Source of the DNA: Pseudomonadales bacterium
GTDB taxonomy: Bacteria; Pseudomonadota; Gammaproteobacteria; Pseudomonadales; Halieaceae
Direction: 5' to 3'
NCBI GenBank assembly: GCA_024234735.1
Contig: JACKNV010000001.1
Coordinates: 496,001-560,000 of the forward strand
DNA: 64,000 nucleotides
Shown in pieces: positions 1-9,112 of the stretch (positions are counted from its first letter, which is position 1; each line of letters begins with the position of its first letter). Made by a program: the position numbers and the translations under genes. The notes beneath the pieces were generated by a model. That model saw nothing but the letters and a program-made list of their open reading frames with translations. It was not told where the DNA came from and did not search any database.

Positions 1-597
1 CTTGGCAACTGGGTGCTGGAAGAGGTGTGCCGGCAGCTGCAGGCGCTGGACGAACTGGGTTTAAAGCTGCCGCGTATGTCCATCAACGTCGGAGCGTTCG
101 AGTTCAATGCCGGCTTTACCAGCCGGGTCGCCCAGGTATTGCAACGCCATGGCCTGGAGGGCAACAGGCTGGAACTGGGGCTGAGCGAGGGCATTATGAC
201 CGACAAGGCTCCGGGGGTGCGCGCAGGCCTGCTGGCGCTGCGCGAGCTGGGTGTGGTGCTGGCCGTCGATGACTTCGGCATGGGTTACTCGCCCATGGCG
301 TACCTGGGCCATTACCCCCTGGACGAACTCAAGATCAACCGCAGTTTCGTCCAGGGTTGCCATCGCGAACAGCAGACGGCCCGACTGCTTTCCGCTATCA
401 TCGCCGTGGGCAAAAGTCTCGATATGGGCATGGTCGCCGAAGGCGTTGAAACCGAGGAAGAGTGCCGTTTTCTGATCGCGCAGGGCGTCAGCGTGGTGCA
501 GGGCTTTTTCTTTGCCAGGCCGGTGCCCGTCGAGGAATTCCTCACCTTGTTGAGCCCCTGGCATTTTCTCGACCAGGTACAGAAGGTACAGGCCTGA
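1..597 (+). CDS. EAL domain protein, C-terminal part (5' end outside the window)
   Basis: The reading frame is open from base 1 (Leu-Gly-Asn-Trp, then a GTG at 13), so this is the last ~199 residues of a longer protein. It is the C-terminal two thirds of an EAL domain, the family that hydrolyses cyclic-di-GMP. Visible are the Asn of the SINVGAFEF strand, the Glu of LELGLSEG, the metal-binding pair in DDFGMGYS, the loop Lys in LKINRSFV, the EGVET motif and the QGFFFARP end. In active enzymes the loop reads KIDRSF; here the Asp is Asn. The EAL triplet itself and any GGDEF, PAS or sensor domain lie upstream of the window, so activity cannot be judged. The gene ends 7 bp before the DUF1315 gene and may be co-transcribed with it. 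Confidence 0.88.
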   Translation, partial: LGNWVLEEVCRQLQALDELGLKLPRMSINVGAFEFNAGFTSRVAQVLQRHGLEGNRLELGLSEGIMTDKAPGVRAGLLALRELGVVLAVDDFGMGYSPMAYLGHYPLDELKINRSFVQGCHREQQTARLLSAIIAVGKSLDMGMVAEGVETEEECRFLIAQGVSVVQGFFFARPVPVEEFLTLLSPWHFLDQVQKVQA

Positions 598-604
598 GGC
601 CATT

Positions 605-856
605 ATGGACTACCGCCAGTTGATCGAATCCATGACCGAGCCGGTCTACCTCAGCCTCAAGCGCTCCGTGGAAACCGGCAGATGGCCCGATGGACGCCCG
701 TTGACCCGGGAGCAGCGCCACGAGGCGCTGCAGGCGATTATCGCCTGGGGGGAGCTGCACCTGCCGGAGCGAGAGCGGGTGGGCTATATCGACAGGGGCC
801 ACAAGCAGGGACAGCATTGCGACGAGCCCGGTGACACGCCGCTGAAGTGGCGGTGA
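605..856 (+). CDS. DUF1315 family small protein
   Basis: This 83-residue protein matches my memory of the DUF1315 (YeaC-like) family: it starts MDYRQLIESMTEPVY, has the conserved block GRWPDGRPLT near residues 25-34, and ends with HLPERERVGYIDRG followed by a short charged tail. Length agrees with the family. It is soluble, with no signal peptide or membrane segment. The function of the family is unknown to me. It sits 7 bp after the EAL gene and 24 bp before the DUF2797 gene, on the same strand. Confidence 0.85.
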   Translation: MDYRQLIESMTEPVYLSLKRSVETGRWPDGRPLTREQRHEALQAIIAWGELHLPERERVGYIDRGHKQGQHCDEPGDTPLKWR

Positions 857-880
857 ACTTATTCATGGCAGGAGAAATAC

Positions 881-1714
881 GTGGCTGAGCTTTTGGCAGC
901 GGGAGCTGTGCGCAAGATGAAAACCCGCCTCGAGCAGCCGGTACAGTACCTGCTTGTGCTGGGCGATCACGAGGTGCCCCTCAATCAGTATCTCGGCCGG
1001 GAACTCTGGCTGGAATATGGCGGCGAGATCAATTGCATTCACTGCGCGCGCAAAACTCGCAAGAGCTTCAACCAGGGCTATTGCTATCCGTGCTTCCGCA
1101 GCCTGGCCCGCTGCGACAGCTGCATCATGAGTCCCGAGAAGTGCCACTATGCCGCCGGCACCTGCCGCGAGCCGGAATGGGGCGAACAGCACTGCATGAT
1201 CGATCACTTCGTCTATCTGGCCAATACCTCGGGGTTGAAAGTCGGAATCACCCGCGGTAGCCAGGTGCCCACCCGTTGGATAGACCAGGGTGCGACCCAG
1301 GCGCAACCGATCTTCCGGGTCAGCACCCGGTTCTATTCGGGCCTGGTCGAAGATGTGCTGCGCAGTCATATCACCGATCGCACCCAGTGGCAGGCCATGC
1401 TCAAGGGCGATGCCGAGCCGTGTGACCTGGATCGGGCGCGGGAGGAGTTGCTGGCGCAAAGTGGCGCGGAAATCGCCGCGTTGCAGCGGCAATACGGCCT
1501 GCAGGCAATAACCTCTCTGGAGAGCCACCCGCAGACTCTGATCGGCTACCCAGTGCTGCAATATCCCACCAGGGTGAAATCATTTAACCTGGACAAGAGT
1601 TCCAGGGCCGGCGGTACATTGCTCGGCATCAAGGGGCAGTACCTGATTTTCGATGGCGGCGTGATCAATATGCGCAAATACGGCGGCTACCAGCTGTCAC
1701 TGACCCTTAATTGA
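881..1714 (+). CDS. DUF2797 domain protein with cysteine clusters
   Basis: The protein has 277 residues and starts at GTG 881, preceded by GGAGAA at 871. It belongs to the DUF2797 family as I remember it. The N-terminal third carries four CxxC-type pairs (CIHC near residue 51, CYPC near 67, CDSC near 79, then single Cys residues), which look like a zinc- or iron-binding unit. The middle has FVYLANTSGLKVGITRG, which resembles the GIY-YIG-like strand pattern (Y-L-A-N-T ... K-V-G-I-T) and is followed by an Arg in PTRWIDQGA. A nuclease-type fold is therefore possible but not shown. It lies 15 bp upstream of pepN, so co-transcription is likely. The role is unknown. Confidence 0.8.
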   Translation: MAELLAAGAVRKMKTRLEQPVQYLLVLGDHEVPLNQYLGRELWLEYGGEINCIHCARKTRKSFNQGYCYPCFRSLARCDSCIMSPEKCHYAAGTCREPEWGEQHCMIDHFVYLANTSGLKVGITRGSQVPTRWIDQGATQAQPIFRVSTRFYSGLVEDVLRSHITDRTQWQAMLKGDAEPCDLDRAREELLAQSGAEIAALQRQYGLQAITSLESHPQTLIGYPVLQYPTRVKSFNLDKSSRAGGTLLGIKGQYLIFDGGVINMRKYGGYQLSLTLN

Positions 1715-1729
1715 ACTGTTGGTAACACC

Positions 1730-4396
1730 ATGCGAGAAGCCAGGCCATCTGCGATCCATCTCCAGGACTACCAGCCGCCCGCCTATCTGGTGGAACGGAC
1801 CGAACTGGAGTTCCAGCTTTACGAAGACCATGCCCAGGTAACATCCCGCCTCGCTGTGCGGCGCCAGGACCACACTGCGCCCGGCACGCCGCTGCAGTTG
1901 CACGGCGATGGCCTGGAATTGCTGGGGCTGGCGATAGACGGCCGCACCCTTGCCCCCGGTGAGTATCGGACTACCGATGAGGGCCTGGAGGTGGACGACG
2001 TCCCCGCGGCGTTCCGGTTCGAGTGCCTTACCCGGATCCGCCCGCAGGACAACACCGCGCTGGACGGCCTGTACAAGTCGCACAGTATGTTCTGCACCCA
2101 GTGCGAGGCTCACGGCTTTCGCAAGATCACCTACTACCCGGACCGCCCGGATGTCATGGCCGTGTTTACCGTCACGATCGAGGCCCAGCGGGAGCGTTAC
2201 CCGGTATTGCTCAGCAACGGCAATCTGGTCACCGAGGAACGACTCGCAAATGGCCGCCACCTGGCCGTGTGGCACGACCCCTACCCGAAGCCCGCATACC
2301 TGTTTGCGCTGGTGGCCGGCGACCTGCACTTCGTTGCAGACAGCTTTCGCACCCGCGGCGGTCGCGATGTCCAGTTGCGCGTCTACGTAGAGGAAAAGGA
2401 CCTGGACAAATGCGCCCATGCGATGAGCTCGCTGCAGCGGGCGATGCGCTGGGACGAGCAGGTCTATGGCAGGGAATACGACCTGGACCTGTTCAACATC
2501 GTGGCGGTGGACGATTTCAACATGGGGGCCATGGAGAACAAGGGGCTGAATATATTCAATTCCTCCTGTGTGCTGTGCAGTGCCGCGACCAGCACCGATG
2601 CCACCTTCCAGCGGGTCGAGTCCATTGTCGCCCACGAGTATTTCCACAACTGGAGCGGCAATCGGGTTACCTGCCGCGACTGGTTCCAGCTCAGTCTGAA
2701 GGAGGGGTTCACGGTATTCCGCGATGCGACGTTTTCCGCGGACATGGGCTCGCCCACGGTCAAGCGGGTGGAGGACGTCATGTTGCTGCGCGCCACCCAG
2801 TTCGCCGAAGACGCCGGCCCCATGGCGCACCCGGTCAGGCCCGAATCGGTCATTGAAATCAATAATTTCTACACCGCCACGGTTTACGAAAAAGGCTCGG
2901 AAGTGGTGCGCATGATACATACCCTGCTGGGGCCGGCAGCATTCCGCAGGGGAGCCGATCTGTACTTCGAGCGCCACGACGGACAGGCAGTGACCTGTGA
3001 GGATTTTGTACAGGCCATGGAGGATGCCAGCGGTGTCGATCTGGGCCAGTTCCGGCTGTGGTATTCGCAGGCGGGGACGCCGGTGCTGCGGGTCCGGGAC
3101 GACTACGACCCCCAGACCGCGCGGTACACCCTGGAGGTAGCGCAATCCTGCCCGGCCACCCCGGGCCAGGTTGACAAACTACCCATGGTCATACCACTGG
3201 CAATGGGGTTGCTGGGCGAGGCGGGCAACCTGCCGCTGCGCCTCGCCGGTGACGTGCCAGATCCGGAAAGCAGGGACAATACCCACCGGGTACTGGTCGT
3301 CGACCAGCCACGCCAGCAGTTTGTGTTTGAGTCCGTGATGGAGCGTCCGGTACCGTCGCTGCTGCGCGGTTTTTCCGCCCCGGTGCGCCTCGAATACGAT
3401 TTCAGCGCCGCCGAGCTGCGTGCGCTGATGGCGCGCGACGACGACGGTTTCGTGCGCTGGGACAGTGCCCAGGCGCTGGCCATCAGGGTGCTCGGGGAAG
3501 TGCAAAGCCAGCTGCGGGCCGGGCAGGAGCCGCGGGTCAACTCCCTGCTGCTGGATGCCTGCAATGACTTGCTGGAGGATGCCTCCCTGGACCCGGCCAT
3601 GGTGGCCGCCATGCTGGCGCTGCCCCCCGAGGATTACCTGGCGGATCTGGCCGGCGCGTCCGGGGGAGCCGACGTCGATACCCTGCACGCGGCCAGGGTG
3701 GCTGTGAAGGCCGCGGTGGCCGAGGCCTGTGAAAAGCGCCTGCTGCAGCGCTACCGGGCGTTGCACACTACGGCGGAGTATGCGCCCGACGGCCAGCAGA
3801 TCGCCGCGCGCAGCCTGCGCAACACCTGCCTGGACTACTTGTGCTGCGCCGCTGGCCCGCACCTGGATCTGGCCCAGGCACAGTTCCGGGAGGCCAGCAA
3901 CATGACTGACCGCCTCGCCGCGCTGCGGTGCATCGCGTTCTACGGCCCCGAGGTGGATCGCGCCACGGCCCTGCAGTCATTTTACGCGGACTGGGGGCAC
4001 GACAGCCTGGTGGTGAACCAGTGGCTTGGCGTACAGGCCGCGATACCGGCGGGGGACGGGTTGGCGCGGGTGCAGGCCCTGACCCGACATCCCGGCTTCG
4101 AATTGCGCAATCCCAACAAGGTGAGATCCCTGGTGGGGGTCTTCACCCGGCAGAACCCGTTGCATTTTCATCGACAGGACGGCGAGGGCTACCGTTTTCT
4201 CGCCGATATGGTGGGGCGCCTGGATCCGCTCAACCCGCAAATCGCGGCGAAGCTGTTGACGCCGCTCACCCGCTGGCACATCTATCCCGCCAGGGCACAG
4301 GCGATGCAGGCACAACTGCAACGCCTGGCGGCGCTGGAGTCGCTGTCGCCGGATGTGTACGAGGTGGTCAGCAAGTCGCTGCAAGCGGCGGGCTAG
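1730..4396 (+). CDS. pepN: Aminopeptidase N (M1 family)
   Basis: This is an 888-residue zinc aminopeptidase that removes N-terminal residues from peptides in the cytoplasm. E. coli PepN is about 870 residues and aligns along the whole length. Residues ~265-270 hold the substrate-binding GAMEN motif (MGAMENKGLNIFN). The zinc site HEYFHNW starts near residue 302, and the second zinc ligand Glu follows in LKEGFTVFRD. The catalytic Tyr region is NFYTATVYEKG. The C-terminal half is the helical M1 domain. The ribosome-binding site before ATG 1730 is weak, but the start agrees with the family N-terminus (residues ~10-20 HLQDYQPPAY). It ends 50 bp before the convergent DUF3179 gene. Confidence 0.97.
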   Translation: MREARPSAIHLQDYQPPAYLVERTELEFQLYEDHAQVTSRLAVRRQDHTAPGTPLQLHGDGLELLGLAIDGRTLAPGEYRTTDEGLEVDDVPAAFRFECLTRIRPQDNTALDGLYKSHSMFCTQCEAHGFRKITYYPDRPDVMAVFTVTIEAQRERYPVLLSNGNLVTEERLANGRHLAVWHDPYPKPAYLFALVAGDLHFVADSFRTRGGRDVQLRVYVEEKDLDKCAHAMSSLQRAMRWDEQVYGREYDLDLFNIVAVDDFNMGAMENKGLNIFNSSCVLCSAATSTDATFQRVESIVAHEYFHNWSGNRVTCRDWFQLSLKEGFTVFRDATFSADMGSPTVKRVEDVMLLRATQFAEDAGPMAHPVRPESVIEINNFYTATVYEKGSEVVRMIHTLLGPAAFRRGADLYFERHDGQAVTCEDFVQAMEDASGVDLGQFRLWYSQAGTPVLRVRDDYDPQTARYTLEVAQSCPATPGQVDKLPMVIPLAMGLLGEAGNLPLRLAGDVPDPESRDNTHRVLVVDQPRQQFVFESVMERPVPSLLRGFSAPVRLEYDFSAAELRALMARDDDGFVRWDSAQALAIRVLGEVQSQLRAGQEPRVNSLLLDACNDLLEDASLDPAMVAAMLALPPEDYLADLAGASGGADVDTLHAARVAVKAAVAEACEKRLLQRYRALHTTAEYAPDGQQIAARSLRNTCLDYLCCAAGPHLDLAQAQFREASNMTDRLAALRCIAFYGPEVDRATALQSFYADWGHDSLVVNQWLGVQAAIPAGDGLARVQALTRHPGFELRNPNKVRSLVGVFTRQNPLHFHRQDGEGYRFLADMVGRLDPLNPQIAAKLLTPLTRWHIYPARAQAMQAQLQRLAALESLSPDVYEVVSKSLQAAG

Positions 4397-4446
4397 CCCG
4401 AGGTTGCCCGGCGCTCGCAGGGTGTCGCGTGGGCCCGCAGGTCACG

Positions 4447-5403
4447 CTACTCGGGCAGGTACAGTGCGGTCTCGGGGTGAAATGCCGCCCAGGCAAACCA
4501 GTAGCCGGAAGTAGCGGGTATCTCCGCGCCGTCGCTGTCCACTACCCGGGCGGCGGAGGCCTCGCGGTTCCAGTGTACGGTCACCTGGGTTTCCCCAACC
4601 GCTACTTCCAGTGGCGCTGTCAGCCGGTCCAATTGCTCGAAGGGAAGAGCCAGGGATGCGTCGCCGATGCTGATGCCCACTACCCAGGTTTTCGCCGGAA
4701 TCCGCCAGTCCTGGTGGCCGGTGGAAAACATCACCATGGGCAGGCGCCGGTATTCGACATATATGGCCTGGTCATAATCGCGGTCATGGCCGGTTTCCCG
4801 TGACAGCAACAGCGTGTCGGGGTGTTGCTCGAGCCACGCGTTCCAGGTGGTGTACTGGGCCGGCACCTGGGTGAGCTTGCTGCCGCGCAGAGGGCCGGTT
4901 ACTGCGGTTTTCATCAGTTGTGACCACAGTGACAGGGTGTTGCGGTCGTAAAGCAACAGATCACTGTTGTAGAGGAGGCCCGATACCCCGAAGTTCAGTA
5001 CCTGGCCGTCGACCTCGGCAAAAAATACCATGCCTGTACCGCACAGTGGACAGAACGTGACAGTGATCGGTGTGACCCCGAATACGTCGTTGACGATTTC
5101 GTGGTAGTCGAGGATAGCGATCGGGTAGGCCTTGGCAATGCCATTGAAGCTTACCCCCAGCACCCGGTCGTTCGCGCCTATTTTCCCATCGCGCTCCGCA
5201 CCGGTCAGGAAAAGCGGATTGTCCAGCGCCGGCACGCCATCGCGCCCGGGGCCGCCGTGGTCGATCTCATTGGGTGCGATCAAGCCGCCTTCGATATCAA
5301 AGCCGTTGGTGTACGAGGGGGGCTCCCCCGCCGCGGCCGGTAGCGCCAGGTAACTCAGCAACAACAGGCCCAGGGCGCGGACCTTGAGGTAAGAGTGGCG
5401 CAT
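4447..5403 (-). CDS. DUF3179 domain protein, probably exported
   Basis: A 318-residue protein. ATG at 5403 was chosen because AAGGAGA precedes it at good spacing and it opens a signal peptide (basic MRHSYLK, hydrophobic LGLLLLSYLALPAAA, then AGEP). The body is DUF3179: the FCPLCGTG motif near residues 115-122 with its Cys pair, followed by FGVSGLLYNSDLLLYDR and SLWSQL. In this family the Cys motif looks redox- or metal-related, but the biochemical role is unknown to me. It lies 105 bp downstream of batD on the same strand and may belong to the same transcript, although the gap is larger than any other in that block. Confidence 0.85.
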   Translation of the reverse strand: MRHSYLKVRALGLLLLSYLALPAAAGEPPSYTNGFDIEGGLIAPNEIDHGGPGRDGVPALDNPLFLTGAERDGKIGANDRVLGVSFNGIAKAYPIAILDYHEIVNDVFGVTPITVTFCPLCGTGMVFFAEVDGQVLNFGVSGLLYNSDLLLYDRNTLSLWSQLMKTAVTGPLRGSKLTQVPAQYTTWNAWLEQHPDTLLLSRETGHDRDYDQAIYVEYRRLPMVMFSTGHQDWRIPAKTWVVGISIGDASLALPFEQLDRLTAPLEVAVGETQVTVHWNREASAARVVDSDGAEIPATSGYWFAWAAFHPETALYLPE

Positions 5404-5508
5404 TACTTGTCTCCTTTGGTATTGCTGTCGCTCTTCAGGGCACTTCGCACCGCGGTTGCCGGGCACCATTGGGCTCCTGTTTGCGGGGCGTAACGATACC
5501 ATATTGCA

Positions 5509-7209
5509 TCAGGCGCCTTGAGGGTAGAGTTGTAACCCGGCCTCGCCCGCGGCAGCGTCCCCCTCGGCGCGGCGGGAGCGCACTCGCCGCAGGCACTGCG
5601 CCAGTGCCGCCCCGTTCCAGGTGCTCGAGGCATCGCTGTACAGTGTCTTGTCCAGCGTTTCCAGCGCTGTTTCCAGTTCCCGGTCGGGGAACATCGCTGC
5701 GACCTGCGCCAGCGATACAGGAGGGGGAGAGCCGCCAGGCAGTTGCGCGGCCCAGCTGATGACAGCCCGCCGGGCCAGCGCTGCATCGCCTTTGTTACAG
5801 GCCTCCAGGGCAGCCTTGAAAGCCTGCCGGTCTTGGCTGGGTGCGTTTGTCGGCCTGGTTCGGGTGGTGCGGCGGCGGCGCGATAGAACCAGGTAGACCA
5901 GGGTGAGCAGCCAGCCCAGGCCGGTAACGGCACTGACGGCCTGCCATAGCCGGGTGTTGTCCTGAGTGACTGTCAGCGCCGGTGCGGCGGCGATGCTGCC
6001 TGCGGGCACCGCAGGCGCTGCCTGCGGTGCGGGTGGAGGGGGCTGATGGGTGGCCGGGTCCGCTGCGGCGACCGTCAGTTCCCTGGCGGGAAGCACGGCG
6101 TAGCGTAACGCATTGCTGTTGGTATCCCACCAGGGGATGCGCAGTTCGGGGATATGCCAGGTGCCTGCTTCAGTGGGAACCACGGCCACACTGTCGACGC
6201 GGGTGCCCACTACTCCGGACGCTGCCTCGCTGTCCTGTATCTGGGGCTGGTCGGGATAGAACTTCAAGCCGCGGGTGGCGGGGTACAGCACTGGCGGCAA
6301 CTGTGCTCCCTGCAGCCCGGCGCCGCGGATGGTTACCGTGCGGGTGGCGGACTCTCCTACGCGAAGTTGCTCCGGGGGTGTGGACCAGTTCTCCTCCACA
6401 GTCAATTCGCTGGCGGGCAGCCAGTCGGCGTCGGGGTAACTGTCCGGGCGGGGGAGTACCTCCACCTGCAGGGCTTCGGTTTGACGCCGAAGCTGGCGTC
6501 CGCCACCGCCCATGTCAAAGACACTGCGCCGGGGGCCGCGTTCGCGCGCTGAATAGGTTTGCACAGGGATGGTCAGGGTGCCGCTCTGTTCCGGGAAGAT
6601 GGCATAGCGCACTTCATGCACCAGTCGGGGTCGGCCATTCACGGTGCGCTGGAACGACTGCTGGTCAAGCATGTGCACGAACGCATCGTCCAGTTTCAGT
6701 TCGGTAATGCTGCGGTCTTCCAGGTTGATGCCTTCCTGCACGCGCAAGGTGAGCAGCAGCTGGCCCTGAACGTAGACGGAATCACTGTCGAGCTCTGCCT
6801 TGAATGACACAGACTCGTTATCCATATCGCCGCTCGGTGGCGGTCCGACCACTACCTGCAGGCGGTTGCTGGCACGGCCATCGATATGCAGGGGAGGGAT
6901 GGTCAGGTCGCCCTGGCGGCGCGGAGTAATGTCCACTACCAGATCCACACTGCTCGAGTAGCGGCCGTTGATAATGCTGGTATTCGTGCTCAGGGAACGC
7001 CCCAGCACTTCAAAATCCTGTTCCAGTGGTGCCAGGTCGATGGCGCCGACATCCTCGCCGTCGTCCGCGCTGACGGTCAGGCGCAGCGTGTCGCCCAGGG
7101 CGACCCGGTTCCGGTCGGTGGTGGCGTTGATATCTGCGCGGGCCGCCAGGCAGAAAAGCATTAGCGCAGCCGTCATCAGTACCGAGGCTGCTTCACCAAA
7201 CTTTGTCAT
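5509..7209 (-). CDS. batD: BatD-like membrane-anchored protein
   Basis: A 566-residue protein starting at ATG 7209, preceded by GAGGAGCA; a longer frame upstream has no support. It has a signal peptide (MTKFGEAASVLMTAALML ... ARAD). A long periplasmic part of immunoglobulin-like beta modules follows, with the BatD signature of repeated 'PLEQDFEVLGRS' and 'GDLTIPPLHIDG' type strands. A membrane helix sits near residues 425-445 (GLGWLLTLVYLVLSRRRR), and the tail is a cytoplasmic helical domain. BatD proteins accompany BatA/B/C and MoxR ATPases; roles in aerotolerance or envelope stress have been proposed, but the molecular mechanism is not settled. The start lies inside the 3' end of the previous gene (17-bp overlap), which suggests translational coupling. 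Confidence 0.88.
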   Translation of the reverse strand: MTKFGEAASVLMTAALMLFCLAARADINATTDRNRVALGDTLRLTVSADDGEDVGAIDLAPLEQDFEVLGRSLSTNTSIINGRYSSSVDLVVDITPRRQGDLTIPPLHIDGRASNRLQVVVGPPPSGDMDNESVSFKAELDSDSVYVQGQLLLTLRVQEGINLEDRSITELKLDDAFVHMLDQQSFQRTVNGRPRLVHEVRYAIFPEQSGTLTIPVQTYSARERGPRRSVFDMGGGGRQLRRQTEALQVEVLPRPDSYPDADWLPASELTVEENWSTPPEQLRVGESATRTVTIRGAGLQGAQLPPVLYPATRGLKFYPDQPQIQDSEAASGVVGTRVDSVAVVPTEAGTWHIPELRIPWWDTNSNALRYAVLPARELTVAAADPATHQPPPPAPQAAPAVPAGSIAAAPALTVTQDNTRLWQAVSAVTGLGWLLTLVYLVLSRRRRTTRTRPTNAPSQDRQAFKAALEACNKGDAALARRAVISWAAQLPGGSPPPVSLAQVAAMFPDRELETALETLDKTLYSDASSTWNGAALAQCLRRVRSRRAEGDAAAGEAGLQLYPQGA

Positions 7210-9112
7210 TGCTCCTCCCGGCTCCCTGCTGTTGGCGCAGGTAGCTTTCATAACGGAATTTTTCCCGCAACAGGCCAGAGGGGTCATCTGGTACCCGTCG
7301 CAGCCACTGCTCGGTCGCCTGCTCGCGTTCCTGTTGTTCTGCATCCACTTCTGAACGGGCCTGTTCTTCTTGTTGTGCAGCCTCGGTTTTAGCCTCGTGG
7401 GCCTGTGCGCTGCGCCGCTCCTGCTGATCCTGTTCCTGTTGTTGTTCCTGTTGCTGTTCCTGTTGCTGCTGTTGTTGCTGCTGGTCCTGCTGTTGCTGGT
7501 CCTGCTGCTGTTGCTGGTCCTGCTGCTGTTGCTGGTCCTGCTGCTGTTGCTGGTCCTGCTGCTGTTGCTGGTCCTGCTGTTGTTGCTGGTCTTGCTGTTG
7601 TTGCTGGTCCTGCTGCTGTTGCTGGTCCTGCTGCTGTTGCTGAGCCTGCTGCTGTTGCTGGTCCTGCTGCTGTTGCTGGTCCTGCTGTTGTTGCTGGTCC
7701 TGCTGCTGTTGCTGGTCCTGCTGCTGTTGCTGATCCTGTTGGTTCTCTTGTTGCTCTTTCAGTTTTTCAACCAGGGCCAGGTTTTCTTCAGCATCCTGCT
7801 GGTCGGGTGCCCTGGACAGGGATTCGCGGTAGGCCGCAATTGCCTCATCCAGCTTGCCGGCACGGGCCAGGGCGTTACCGCGGTTATACCAGGCATCGGC
7901 ATCATCGGCAGTGGCGAAGTCGTTGACGGCCTTGTCGTAGTCTCCGCTGCGGTAGGCGGCGGTGCCCGACCAGGCCGGGTTCTGGAACAGTTGCGCGGCA
8001 CGTTCGCTGTCGTCCTCTTGCAGTGCGCGCTGGCCCTGTTGGTCGGGTGTGAACCACAGTTCTTCCCAGGTGTCTGCGCTGGTAGGGCGGGGTTGGGCGA
8101 CCAGCAACAGTGGCAGCAGGCACAGTATCCAGCCGCGGCGAAACAGGCCCAGTGCCAGCGGCAGAAGTGGCAACAGAAACAGGTAGCCCTGGTCCTCCCA
8201 GGCATCCGCCGTGCGTTGCAGCTCCACGGTAGCCTGCATTGCGCCCGCTATCGGCTCGGCCAACAGGCGCGCCAGGTCGCTGTCGTCCAGTTGCAGCCGT
8301 GCGTACCGCCCCCCTGTGGCAGCGGCCAGTTCCTGCAGGGCGGGCTCATCCAGGGAGGGCATGACAATGGAGCCGTCACCTTCCTTGAGAAAACCGCCAT
8401 CGGGCAGTGGGATGGGCGCGCCTGTTTGCGTGCCTATTCCCAGCACCGCCAATTCGACGCCGCTGTCCTTAAGGGCCTGTTCGATTTCGCGCCGATCATG
8501 CGTGTCTACACCATCGGTAAGCAGCAGGATGCGACCTTCCCGAATACCGGCGGAGTGCAACAGATCCACCGCCTGCGCCACCGCAGCGCCGGGATCGCTA
8601 CCCGGTACCGGCATCATATCGGGGTCTAGCGCGGGCAGGAGGTTGGCGATGGTGGGGGTGTCGTCCGTCAGGGGCGTGACCACATGGGCGTCACCGGCAT
8701 AGGCGATCAGGCCGGTTTGCCCCTCGCGCCGTTGCGCCAACAGGTCGAGAATCTTCTGGCGCGCCCTCGCCAGGCGCGATGGCGCCAGATCCCCGGACTT
8801 CATCGAGTAACTCAGATCCAGGACAATCACCAGGGCGTCCTGCCGCTGGTGAACAGGTTGAGGGAGTTTCTCCCAGCTGGGCCCGCTGGCGGCGATAGCC
8901 GCCAGTATCCAGCCCAGCAATACCAGCGGTAACAGACTGGGCCGACGCGCGGACGTGTCTGGGTTGACCAGGTAGGGTAGCAGTTCCGGCGCGATGACCT
9001 TGCTCCAGTTGCCGCTGCGGTCGCGCCGACGCCACATCAACAGCGCCAGGACGACAGCGGGCAGCAGCATCCACAGCCATTCAGGTCGCATCAGGTGCAC
9101 GTCGGTCATCAC
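7193..9112 (-). CDS. Fused BatB/BatC-like VWA-TPR protein with long glutamine repeat
   Basis: A 639-residue inner-membrane protein. The order is: two helices near residues 10-27 and 58-76; a von Willebrand A domain from ~90 to ~270 with a MIDAS site (DLSYS near 96-100, then TDGVDTHD); two further helices near 305-340; TPR-type helices ~375-450 (AWYNRGNALARAGKLDEAI); then a glutamine/aspartate repeat ~458-560 and a charged C-terminus. In Bacteroides-type bat operons VWA (BatB) and TPR (BatC) are separate; here one chain carries both. The VWA domain probably binds a metal-dependent partner through its cytoplasmic or periplasmic face. The gene overlaps both neighbours by a few bases. The repeat is described separately. 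Confidence 0.9.
   Translation of the reverse strand: MMTDVHLMRPEWLWMLLPAVVLALLMWRRRDRSGNWSKVIAPELLPYLVNPDTSARRPSLLPLVLLGWILAAIAASGPSWEKLPQPVHQRQDALVIVLDLSYSMKSGDLAPSRLARARQKILDLLAQRREGQTGLIAYAGDAHVVTPLTDDTPTIANLLPALDPDMMPVPGSDPGAAVAQAVDLLHSAGIREGRILLLTDGVDTHDRREIEQALKDSGVELAVLGIGTQTGAPIPLPDGGFLKEGDGSIVMPSLDEPALQELAAATGGRYARLQLDDSDLARLLAEPIAGAMQATVELQRTADAWEDQGYLFLLPLLPLALGLFRRGWILCLLPLLLVAQPRPTSADTWEELWFTPDQQGQRALQEDDSERAAQLFQNPAWSGTAAYRSGDYDKAVNDFATADDADAWYNRGNALARAGKLDEAIAAYRESLSRAPDQQDAEENLALVEKLKEQQENQQDQQQQQDQQQQQDQQQQQDQQQQQDQQQQQAQQQQQDQQQQQDQQQQQDQQQQQDQQQQQDQQQQQDQQQQQDQQQQQDQQQQDQQQQQQQQEQQQEQQQEQDQQERRSAQAHEAKTEAAQQEEQARSEVDAEQQEREQATEQWLRRVPDDPSGLLREKFRYESYLRQQQGAGRSNDKVW
7437..7738 (-). 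repeat. 18-bp in-frame tandem repeat encoding (QQQQQD)n
   Basis: About 300 bp made of 18-bp units (on the + strand the unit reads ctgctgttgctggtcctg) repeated some 14 times with few changes. They encode Gln5-Asp hexapeptides in the VWA-TPR protein. One unit has Ala for Asp, one has only four Gln, and the block ends in Gln runs broken by Glu. Synonymous variation is limited to ctg/ttg and gtc/gtt, so the units are recent copies. Because 18 is a multiple of 3, gain or loss of units keeps the frame. The same bases produce an artificial poly-Leu frame on the + strand. Confidence 0.95.

Noticed and set aside
7437..7738. Regular repeat that could be taken for a CRISPR array
   Set aside because: There are no unique spacers; units are contiguous 18-mers in frame within a protein gene.
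7370..8629. A 419-codon + strand frame rich in Leu and Val
   Set aside because: It is the antisense reading of the Gln-Asp repeat and VWA-TPR gene; the poly-Leu comes from the repeat and no ribosome site or domain supports it.
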